NCBI GenBank assembly: GCA_028701815.1
Contig: JAQVPY010000082.1
Coordinates: 1-9,295 of the forward strand
Direction of reading: 5' to 3'
DNA from: Bacteroidales bacterium
Lineage (GTDB): Bacteria > Bacteroidota > Bacteroidia > Bacteroidales > BM520
Length of the DNA: 9,295 nt
Position numbers and translations under genes: made by a program
Part shown: positions 1 through 6,340 of the stretch, piece after piece
How positions within the stretch are numbered: position 1 is the first letter of the stretch
Layout of the letters: every line of letters begins with the position of its first letter
Notes under the pieces: generated by a model
The model's input: only the letters and a program-made list of their open reading frames with translations
Told to the model about the DNA's origin: nothing
Database searches by the model: none

Positions 1-127
1 ACTCCGAGGATAAAACGAATCGAGAATTGCAGGAGCAGATGTCGAATCTCTGTGATGCTTTAAGGACCATTCCGGAGGTTGGCAACATCAAGGTTTACGG
101 AACAATAAAAGAGGAGATAAATGTTTA
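1..127 (+). repeat. Direct repeat, copy 1 (partial permease gene segment)
   Basis: These 127 bases are identical, without a mismatch, to 347-473. The match stops at 127/473 (C at 128 against T at 474) and is cut on the left by the window edge, so the true repeat may be longer. The offset between copies is 346 bp, which is not a multiple of three. The simplest reading is the tail of a 346-bp tandem copy of 128-473. Alternatively it is an assembly artefact: 127 is a common largest k-mer size in de Bruijn assemblers, and exact overlaps of that length occur at contig ends. Confidence 0.95.
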
Positions 128-143
128 CCTATCAGGAGGTTGA
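3..143 (+). pseudogene. Out-of-frame fragment of the RND permease gene
   Basis: Read in the frame starting at base 3, copy 1 of the repeat encodes the same residues as codons 77-118 of the permease open frame (SEDKTNRELQ... to ...EEINVY). It then runs past the repeat boundary into L-S-G-G and a TGA stop at 141-143. The porter-domain segment is therefore out of frame with the downstream gene. If the DNA is truly arranged this way, any protein begun upstream would end here and the permease would be split. If the junction is an artefact, this fragment does not exist in the organism. Confidence 0.7.
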
Positions 144-3000
144 CAAGAAGAAGACATATTCATATACACAGAATAATATTGTTTATGTTTTTGTCGAGCT
201 TAATGATAATATATACAGGAAAGACGAGGCGTGGTCAAAAATCCGTCATGGGTTAAAGGATTTCAAGATGACCTTGCCGGCAGGTGTTTTAGCTCTCTTG
301 GTAAATGACGACTTCGGAAACACTTCGTCGTTGCTTATCACCATGGACTCCGAGGATAAAACGAATCGAGAATTGCAGGAGCAGATGTCGAATCTCTGTG
401 ATGCTTTAAGGACCATTCCGGAGGTTGGCAACATCAAGGTTTACGGAACAATAAAAGAGGAGATAAATGTTTATGTAGAGCAGGAGAAGATAGTTTCCTA
501 TGGCATCAATCAGCAGGTGCTGATGGCGAACTTATATTTGCAGGGACTGTTAAGCCCGGGAGGAAGCGTTGACGACTATCCCATACATATCAGCAGCCAG
601 TATTCTTCAGAGCGAGAGATAGGCGAACAGATCGTATATTCCGACCCCACAGGTAATATCGTCAAATTGAAAGATATTGCCCGAATAGAACGGCAGTATG
701 CCAAGCCGACGAGTTATATTTCCAAAGACGATAAAAATACTATTGTCCTGTCTGTAGAGATGCGTTCCGGCAACAATATAGTAAAATTTGGAAATGAAGT
801 TGATGTAGTGCTCGCAGAATTTGAGGAGACATTGCCGGAGTCGGTAACCATATATCGAATAACCGACCTTCCTAAATTCGTGGGCAAGTCGGTATTCTCT
901 TTTTTGAGAGATCTTGTGCTCTCAATAATAATTGTAATAGGGGTGATGTTGCTTCTATTCCCTCTCAAGTCGGCGTTTGTAGCAGCGATAGGTATACCTA
1001 TCAGTACGGCTATCTCAATAGGCATAATGTATTTAGTCGGCATGGAGTTGAATACCGTAACCCTTGCCGCCTTGATTGTCGTACTCGGGATGATAGTGGA
1101 CAATTCAATCGTCGTAATAGACGGCTATACAGAATTGCTTAAGGGCGGGCATTCTCGATGGTATTCCGCTATCGAAAGTGCCAACAACTACGCGAGTTCG
1201 CTTATAGTGGCTACCTTGGCAATATGTATTATGTTTTATCCGATGCTGTTTACCTTTACGGGTGTTTTCAGCGATTTTGTGAAGTTGTTCCCGTTTACGA
1301 TTTCGATATCTTTGCTGACTTCTCTCGGAATTGCCTTGTTTGTGGTCCCGCACATGGAGTTTCGCTATATTAAGCTGCCGAAAAAAGATGCCAAGATATC
1401 TTTTCTGACAAAAGCTCAGAATAAACTCTTTGATGTACTTGAGGGTGGCTTTGATAAACTGCTCGATAAATGTTTTAAATATCCCGCGTTTGTTTTACTT
1501 TTTGCTTCCGGAATAGTTGTTGCAGCCGTTTTGCTTTTTATGGCGACACCGATTCAGATGATGCCTCTTTCCGACAGAGACTGTTTTACCATTGAGATAC
1601 ATCTCCCTTACGGCAGTTCTCTTCAGGAGACGGCGAAGGTGTGCGACAGCATTGAAAATATGTTCGGAGATGACGACAGGATAATCGCCATGACTAAATT
1701 CGTAGGCACCTCATCACCTCGATTTGCTGCCACTTATGCGCCGAATATGCCGGGATCAAATTACGCACAGTTTATTGTTAACACTAAATCCGAAAAAGCG
1801 ACGGAGTCGTTTATCTCCGAGTATCACGACAAGATGTATAATTATTTTCCGGAGGCGGTGGTCAGGATTAAGCAACTCGACTATCAGGCGATGAAGAATC
1901 CTATAGAGATAAGGTTCTACGGCGATAATATTGATACCCTTAAGGGTCAGACCGATAAGCTTGTTGCATTTTTGCGGACCATGGAAGATGAAACGCCATG
2001 GCCTCACACCGATTGTGACGGCTATGTGCCTGCTATTAAAGTTGACATCAACAGCGAGGAAGCTTTTCAGATAGGTATAACTAAAACGGGGCTTGCCACT
2101 AATCTCGCCATGAACCTTAATGGCATTCCGCTCACGACAGTATGGGAAGGTGATTATTCCATCCCCGTGAAGCTGATGATAGAGCGCGAAGACGGAGGTG
2201 TTACTTCTACAACGTTAAAAGATGAGATGATAAGTTCCGGAGTTCCAGGCGTGTCGGTCCCATTGAGACAGGTGGCCGATTTATCGGCGGAGTGGTATCC
2301 GGCACAGATCACCCATCGAAACGGCGTGAACTGTATTACTGTTTCCTCCGACATGAAATATGGGGGCAGTCAGCCTCTGATAATGAAAAAAGTCAACAAG
2401 TACATAAAAGAAGAAATTACTCCCAATTTACCCGAAGGAGTCAGTATAGAATATGGCGGGCTCTCGGAAGCCAACAAAACGACGGCGCCGGAAGTGCTCA
2501 TCACTGTCATATTTGCCGTACTCGTCATGTTTTTCTTTATCGTCTTTAACTTTAAAAAGATAAGTCTCGCCTTACTTACTGTCTTTTCTACCGCACTCTG
2601 CCTCTTCGGCGCTTTGCTCGGACTGCGAATCTTTAACATGGATTTGAGTCTTACGGCAGTGCTCGGGGTGGTGAGCCTGATAGGAATTATTGTCCGTAAC
2701 GGAATTATTATGTTTGAATATGCAGAACAACTGCACAATGAGGAACATTATTCTTATAAAGAAGCTGCTCTTCTTGCCGGAAAGAGAAGGATGCGTCCGA
2801 TATTTCTTACTTCTACTACAACAGCAGTAGGAGTCGTGCCTATGATCATAAGTCAAAGCGCACTGTGGATGCCTCTTGGAGTGATAATATTTTTCGGCAC
2901 CACCTTTTCTATCCTCTTAATAGTAACCGTATTGCCGGTGTCTTATTGGAAGATGTTTGAAGTAATCGAAAAGAGAAAACTTAAAAAAAATGCAAGATGA
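121..3000 (+). CDS. RND-family efflux permease (HAE/AcrB-like), N-terminus missing
   Basis: Inner-membrane proton-driven pump subunit of a tripartite exporter. The open frame is 959 codons. Codon positions of conserved sites sit about 80 lower than in AcrB (Asp327 and Arg859 align with AcrB D407 and K940), so roughly 70-80 N-terminal residues, including TM1 and the start of the first porter subdomain, are absent. The ATG at 121 is not credible as the native start: it follows an in-frame TAA and lies inside the duplicated segment, and native sequence begins about codon 3. Visible layout: periplasmic porter domain to about 250; TM2-TM6 about 263-413, with VDNSIVV in TM4; TM7 about 457-476; second porter domain including a P-L-S-D-R-D segment after TM7; TM8-TM12 about 793-942, with IVRNGIIMFEY in TM10 and the RMRPIFLTS motif before TM11. 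It shares an ATGA overlap with the channel gene. Substrate cannot be told from sequence; a drug/lipophile exporter is more likely than a metal pump. Confidence 0.9.
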   Translation: MFTYQEVDKKKTYSYTQNNIVYVFVELNDNIYRKDEAWSKIRHGLKDFKMTLPAGVLALLVNDDFGNTSSLLITMDSEDKTNRELQEQMSNLCDALRTIPEVGNIKVYGTIKEEINVYVEQEKIVSYGINQQVLMANLYLQGLLSPGGSVDDYPIHISSQYSSEREIGEQIVYSDPTGNIVKLKDIARIERQYAKPTSYISKDDKNTIVLSVEMRSGNNIVKFGNEVDVVLAEFEETLPESVTIYRITDLPKFVGKSVFSFLRDLVLSIIIVIGVMLLLFPLKSAFVAAIGIPISTAISIGIMYLVGMELNTVTLAALIVVLGMIVDNSIVVIDGYTELLKGGHSRWYSAIESANNYASSLIVATLAICIMFYPMLFTFTGVFSDFVKLFPFTISISLLTSLGIALFVVPHMEFRYIKLPKKDAKISFLTKAQNKLFDVLEGGFDKLLDKCFKYPAFVLLFASGIVVAAVLLFMATPIQMMPLSDRDCFTIEIHLPYGSSLQETAKVCDSIENMFGDDDRIIAMTKFVGTSSPRFAATYAPNMPGSNYAQFIVNTKSEKATESFISEYHDKMYNYFPEAVVRIKQLDYQAMKNPIEIRFYGDNIDTLKGQTDKLVAFLRTMEDETPWPHTDCDGYVPAIKVDINSEEAFQIGITKTGLATNLAMNLNGIPLTTVWEGDYSIPVKLMIEREDGGVTSTTLKDEMISSGVPGVSVPLRQVADLSAEWYPAQITHRNGVNCITVSSDMKYGGSQPLIMKKVNKYIKEEITPNLPEGVSIEYGGLSEANKTTAPEVLITVIFAVLVMFFFIVFNFKKISLALLTVFSTALCLFGALLGLRIFNMDLSLTAVLGVVSLIGIIVRNGIIMFEYAEQLHNEEHYSYKEAALLAGKRRMRPIFLTSTTTAVGVVPMIISQSALWMPLGVIIFFGTTFSILLIVTVLPVSYWKMFEVIEKRKLKKNAR
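347..473 (+). repeat. Direct repeat, copy 2 (in-frame, inside the permease gene)
   Basis: Identical partner of bases 1-127. Here the segment is in frame with the permease and encodes part of its first porter domain (about codons 76-118), continuing into V-E-Q-E-K-I as expected for the family. This is therefore the native context, and copy 1 is the extra one. Confidence 0.95.
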
Positions 3001-4376
3001 AAAAGTCGTTTCTGTTGATATTAAGTTTATGTGTGTTGTTTAGCGGACTTTATGCTCAAACACCAGAAGTAGCTAACAACTGCTTGAGCCTCGACAGCTG
3101 TATTGCCCTCGCCGTAGAGAATAATTATGAAATAGAAAACGCCCAATTGCAGATACAGGCGGCGAAACAAACTAAAAAGGCGGCTTTTACCAAATATTTT
3201 CCCTCCGTCAGCATTATGGGAGGGGCTTTTATGTCCAATAAAAACCTTATAGATATTGACCTCGATATTTCCGATATCAATCTGTCAAGTCCGGACGAAA
3301 ATATAAACAACCTGATACAGACTCTCTATGGTACTTATGGCGAATATTTTTCTGACATTACAGCCAATATGCAGATGATCAACAATGGAGTAGTTGCCGG
3401 CGTTACTGCAATACAGCCGGTATATGCCGGGGGACGAATAGTTACCGGTAATAAACTTGCTGCTATTGGTGTAAGTGCAGCCGAAAAACAGATGATTATG
3501 TCTGAAAATGAAGTTAGAACCAATGTGGAGTCGAGTTTCTGGATGGTTGTCTCATTACAGGAAAAGATAAACACTGTGAATGTAGCAATGGAACTGCTCG
3601 ACACATTATACAAAGATGTCAGCGGAGCCTGCGATGCCGGTCTTGCCATGAAAAACGATGTGATGAAGGTGAAATTGAAACAAAACGAACTCAAGGCTAA
3701 TCGGTTGAAGGCGGAGAATGGAATAGTGACGGCCAAGAAAGCTTTATGTGTCCTTATAGGCATTGATTATAGTGACACTCTCGTTTTTTATGAGCCGGTA
3801 TCTTCTTGTCAGGACCCCTTCGAGATGAAAGTTGATGAAAAGACGTCTTTGAATAATCGCGTCGAATCGCAGTTGCTGAATATGAATGTCGAGGCGGAGA
3901 GGTTGAAGAAAAGGATGACTGTCGGGGAGACTTTACCGCAACTCGGCATAGGCGCCGGATATACATATAATAACATTATGGATAAAAACAAGACTACGGG
4001 ACTTGTATTTGCTACACTCTCCGTGCCATTGTCGGGGTGGTGGGAGGCTTCCTACAACATAAAAAAGCAGCGGTTAAATGTTCAAATTGCTGAAAATACG
4101 AGAGATAATATGAATAAGTTGTTACTTTTGCAAATGCAACAGGCATGGAATGAGGCTTTAGAATCGTATGAATTGTTGCAGTTGGCGCAGGAGACCATTG
4201 ACGAGGCGGAGGAAAACTACCGGCTAAGTAACGATTATTATGTCGCAGGAATGGAGACTATTACCGAATTGTTGCAGGCGCAGACCATCTTGCAGCAGAG
4301 CCACGACCAGTATTGTGATGCTTTCATTCAGTATCGGATAAAGCAGTCGCAATATAAACAGCTTACAAATAGATAA
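2997..4376 (+). CDS. TolC-like outer-membrane efflux channel (OEP family)
   Basis: Outer-membrane/periplasmic duct expected to dock with the preceding RND permease through an adaptor protein. At 459 residues it is normal length for the family. Residues 1-20 are a Sec signal peptide (MKKSFLLILSLC... ending LYA before Q21); there is no lipobox cysteine at the cleavage site, so it is of the non-lipidated TolC type rather than the NodT lipoprotein type. The mature protein shows the two pseudo-repeats of the OEP fold. The first opens with LSLDSCIALAVENNYEIE and a K-Y-F-P-S-V-S turn (about 30-72), followed by a beta segment with QPVYAGGR. The second starts near residue 285, with LPQLGIGAGYTYN and SVPLSGWW. 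Long heptad-rich helices lie between and after these. The start ATG overlaps the permease stop (ATGA), indicating translational coupling; no Shine-Dalgarno is evident, as is usual in Bacteroidota. Confidence 0.93.
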   Translation: MKKSFLLILSLCVLFSGLYAQTPEVANNCLSLDSCIALAVENNYEIENAQLQIQAAKQTKKAAFTKYFPSVSIMGGAFMSNKNLIDIDLDISDINLSSPDENINNLIQTLYGTYGEYFSDITANMQMINNGVVAGVTAIQPVYAGGRIVTGNKLAAIGVSAAEKQMIMSENEVRTNVESSFWMVVSLQEKINTVNVAMELLDTLYKDVSGACDAGLAMKNDVMKVKLKQNELKANRLKAENGIVTAKKALCVLIGIDYSDTLVFYEPVSSCQDPFEMKVDEKTSLNNRVESQLLNMNVEAERLKKRMTVGETLPQLGIGAGYTYNNIMDKNKTTGLVFATLSVPLSGWWEASYNIKKQRLNVQIAENTRDNMNKLLLLQMQQAWNEALESYELLQLAQETIDEAEENYRLSNDYYVAGMETITELLQAQTILQQSHDQYCDAFIQYRIKQSQYKQLTNR

Positions 4377-4380
4377 ACGG

Positions 4381-5820
4381 ATGCTTAAAAAATTGTTTTT
4401 TATCTTAATGATCTTTCCTGTTTCTGCCTTTTCTCAAAAGGATGTGAACAGCACTATACGTTTGGAGATTCCTGTAGGTGAGGATGACACGCCGGTTTCT
4501 CTTATGAATTGTGGGAGATACGGGGTTGTTCTTGCGTTTCCAACTATGCCTGAGGTGAAGTCGGATTCGTTGCTCTGGTCTTTCTCGTCGCTTGATGTAA
4601 ATATGGAGGTTATGCGGCAGTCGCAAATAATGCTTCATGAGAACATGTTTTTCAGGGGCTATTATGTCGACGGCAAATATCTTTATTATGCTTTTTCCAC
4701 ACAGGGGCAGAAGAAGGAGAATACGACGATTACCATATTTCGGCAAAACCTTGATGATGGCGTCTTAAGTTGGATTACTACAGGGACAAACGGGGTATAT
4801 TCGGTAAAGGCGGTACATGCAAGTTCCAATGTTGTTTTGTGTACACTTTCAGATAGTGGCGGCAACAGTTTTATATTGTCGGCCGATTTTTTCGACAACA
4901 CGGCGACTTTTCTTAAGTTGAGTGACAACGGCTTCCCCGTTTATGTTTTAGGCATTTCAACAGTAACAAACGGTTTTACCGTTTGTTATACGGAAAAACT
5001 TGGGGAGGCCTCCATATTTAAGGTTATATCATACAAATATGGCAGGATGGTTACTCAATATGAGATGCCGACAGGTGACAGTCTGAAGTTTCTTTCAGGC
5101 TTTCCTCTTTATGATTCTCTGAATAACATAAGGTCGGTAGTAGGTAGCTATTATACCGGAGATGCAAAGAATTTAAGAAACGTGTATGGTTTGCCGGCGT
5201 CGGGTATTTTTTCGTGTAATGTGGCGAGTGGCAAGATCCAGTTATATCCGTCGCGTACGGCCGACAAGGAGATCTTTTATCTATGGGCGGAGCCTGTTAC
5301 ATTTAATGAGGTCTCATCTGTTTTCAAGGGAGAGGCCTATATGCCCAATTACAAGGTTACAACGGATGTGGACTATGACTTTTACGGGCGGCCCTATACG
5401 CGTTATTATCAAGAGTTCATCGGATTTAAGAGCCTTATGGCTATGAATTATGTCTTTTCGTCCGAGGGTGTTTTGTTATGGATAGGGAATATGGAAATTT
5501 CCCATTCTGTCGGTACGCTATGTGAGCCGAGGGCATATTTTGAGGTTATTGGGAAGGAGGAAATATTAAATATGTACTTTTCGGTCGACCATATCGACTA
5601 TAAATTTATAAGTTCCGAATACAGGAATGATCCTGTGGAAAGTTTTTATCCGACAAAAAAGCACAAAAAAGATTCTGTTGTTGACGAGAAGAACAGTGTT
5701 ATAGATTTTTGGTACGACAAGTATTACCTTGTCTCCGGCTATCAGAAGATCAAGAACAACTCGCTTGCAGGGCACAACCTGCGCAATGTTTTTTATGTGC
5801 AAAAAATAGAATTAGAATAA
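4381..5820 (+). CDS. Secreted protein of unknown function, beta-rich
   Basis: I do not recognise a characterised family. The 479-residue product begins with a short hydrophobic signal peptide (MLKKLFFILMIFPVSAFS, likely cut before Q19). There is no lipobox and no further membrane span, so the product is periplasmic or exported. The mature part is rich in aromatic and beta-forming residues in short alternating strands (for example YYVDGKYLYYAF and NGFTVCYTEKLG), compatible with a beta-propeller or similar all-beta fold. Residues about 330-372 (DYDFYGRPYTRYYQEF, then GVLLWIGNMEIS) resemble, from memory, a motif of uncharacterised Bacteroidota secreted proteins. Residues 426-440 are charged and lysine-rich (KKHKKDS). 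No catalytic motif is visible. The ATG lies 4 bp after the channel stop with no room for a promoter, so it is almost certainly co-transcribed with the efflux genes. It could be an accessory of the exporter or merely a passenger. No convincing terminator follows the TAA. Confidence 0.88.
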   Translation: MLKKLFFILMIFPVSAFSQKDVNSTIRLEIPVGEDDTPVSLMNCGRYGVVLAFPTMPEVKSDSLLWSFSSLDVNMEVMRQSQIMLHENMFFRGYYVDGKYLYYAFSTQGQKKENTTITIFRQNLDDGVLSWITTGTNGVYSVKAVHASSNVVLCTLSDSGGNSFILSADFFDNTATFLKLSDNGFPVYVLGISTVTNGFTVCYTEKLGEASIFKVISYKYGRMVTQYEMPTGDSLKFLSGFPLYDSLNNIRSVVGSYYTGDAKNLRNVYGLPASGIFSCNVASGKIQLYPSRTADKEIFYLWAEPVTFNEVSSVFKGEAYMPNYKVTTDVDYDFYGRPYTRYYQEFIGFKSLMAMNYVFSSEGVLLWIGNMEISHSVGTLCEPRAYFEVIGKEEILNMYFSVDHIDYKFISSEYRNDPVESFYPTKKHKKDSVVDEKNSVIDFWYDKYYLVSGYQKIKNNSLAGHNLRNVFYVQKIELE

Positions 5821-5834
5821 AATCTAAAAAAATG

Positions 5835-5864
5835 TTTGTTTTTAAAAAAAAAATTGTACTTTTG
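5835..5864 (+). promoter_or_regulatory. Bacteroidota-type promoter for tRNA-Lys
   Basis: The -7 element TACTTTTG at 5857-5864 matches the TAnnTTTG consensus exactly. A TTTG at 5835-5838 sits 18 bases upstream as the -33 element. A-tracts (5841-5853) fill the spacer. Transcription would begin near 5870-5872, about 14 bases before the tRNA. Confidence 0.85.
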
Positions 5865-5884
5865 CAAACGTTTTTCAGAGGGAA

Positions 5885-5957
5885 GACTGAGTAGCTCAGC
5901 AGGTAGAGCATATGCCTTTTAAGCATAGGGTCCCGGGTTCGAATCCCGGCTCAGTCA
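5885..5957 (+). tRNA. tRNA-Lys (anticodon UUU)
   Basis: A full 73-nt cloverleaf. The acceptor stem GACTGAG (5885-5891) pairs with CTCAGTC (5950-5956), with discriminator A5957. The D-stem is GCTC/GAGC (5894-5897/5906-5909). The anticodon stem TATGC/GCATA (5911-5915/5923-5927) encloses loop CTTTTAA, with anticodon TTT at 5918-5920. The variable loop has 5 nt. The T-stem is CCGGG/CCCGG (5933-5937/5945-5949) with loop TTCGAAT. All stems pair without mismatch. The 3' CCA is not encoded (the genome reads CAA after the discriminator), so it must be added by nucleotidyltransferase. Confidence 0.98.
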
Positions 5958-5964
5958 CAAAGAG

Positions 5965-5995
5965 ATCTCGGTAGCTTAGGTTATCGAGATTTTTT
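5965..5995 (+). terminator. Rho-independent terminator of tRNA-Lys
   Basis: Bases 5965-5973 (ATCTCGGTA) pair with 5982-5990 (TATCGAGAT): nine pairs including one G-U, around an 8-base loop. A run of six T (5990-5995) follows. It lies 7 bases after the tRNA. On the minus strand the stem is not followed by a T-run, so it should terminate only rightward transcription. Confidence 0.8.
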
Positions 5996-5998
5996 GTT

Positions 5999-6340
5999 TC
6001 AGCACCATTGAAATTTTCGGAAGTATCTAAGAATATGATTTTGTTTAGCGAACTTGTCGGAGTGGACAATTATTCCGAAGCGGTAAGTTTCGATAGACAG
6101 TCCGTTATGGTGTATGACTTTTTCTTTCCAGGTTTTAAGGGTTTCGGGATTGTTATTTATATCATTACAGAGTTCATATTCCAAGTATTTAAGAAGCGAT
6201 GGGATATCGTTTACGTCGTTTTGCAAGGCGAGGTAGAAATGATATACAAAAGGGGAGTGGGTACGGTAGCGTCCGTCACCGCGAAAGAAATAGAAGGCTT
6301 TGCGTCGCAATCCGAAAAGAGGGTTATTGTTGTGTGTCAT
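5999..6340 (-). CDS. Short SAM-methyltransferase-like protein lacking the central SAM-binding core
   Basis: The 113-residue product has ends that both resemble one Bacteroidota class I SAM-dependent methyltransferase family (recalled as roughly 230-260 residues). Residues 24-39 carry the family's N-terminal signature (RYRTHSPFVYHF). Residues 67-106 fit its C-terminal segment: W71, then a beta strand into SIETYRFGIIV, a short charged turn, K99-Q100 and HILRY. The Rossmann core that binds SAM and holds the glycine-rich motif I and the acidic motifs is absent, with only about 25 residues in between. A methyltransferase activity is therefore unlikely. It may be a remnant after an in-frame internal deletion or a conserved mini-protein with another role. 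The frame is open and ends at TGA (5999-6001). The ATG at 6340 overlaps the mfd stop by 17 bp, which suggests translational coupling. The family match is from memory, not from a search. Confidence 0.7.
   Translation of the reverse strand: MTHNNNPLFGLRRKAFYFFRGDGRYRTHSPFVYHFYLALQNDVNDIPSLLKYLEYELCNDINNNPETLKTWKEKVIHHNGLSIETYRFGIIVHSDKFAKQNHILRYFRKFQWC

Noticed and set aside
107..123. AGAGGAG followed by ATG at 121 looks like a ribosome binding site and start codon for the permease.
   Set aside because: The same bases occur in frame inside the gene at 453-469, where they simply encode part of the porter domain. Starting at 121 would omit TM1, and Bacteroidota rarely depend on such Shine-Dalgarno sequences. 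It is a coincidence created by the repeat junction.
714..1103. 129-codon minus-strand open frame within the permease gene.
   Set aside because: It is the antisense shadow of the conserved TM2-TM4 region of the permease and has no independent protein character.
5821..5853. Possible terminator hairpin between A-rich and T-rich runs after the secreted-protein gene.
   Set aside because: Only A-T pairs could form, with no GC stem. The stretch is better explained as promoter-associated A/T-tracts in front of tRNA-Lys.
5832..5894. Tiny plus-strand open frame beginning at ATG 5832.
   Set aside because: It lies over the tRNA promoter and runs into the tRNA itself; no family resemblance or coding signal supports it.
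5885..5998. tRNA-Lys as an integration site for a mobile element.
   Set aside because: There is no integrase gene, no repeated tRNA 3' end and no foreign-looking cargo beside it; mfd and its neighbour appear to be ordinary chromosomal genes.
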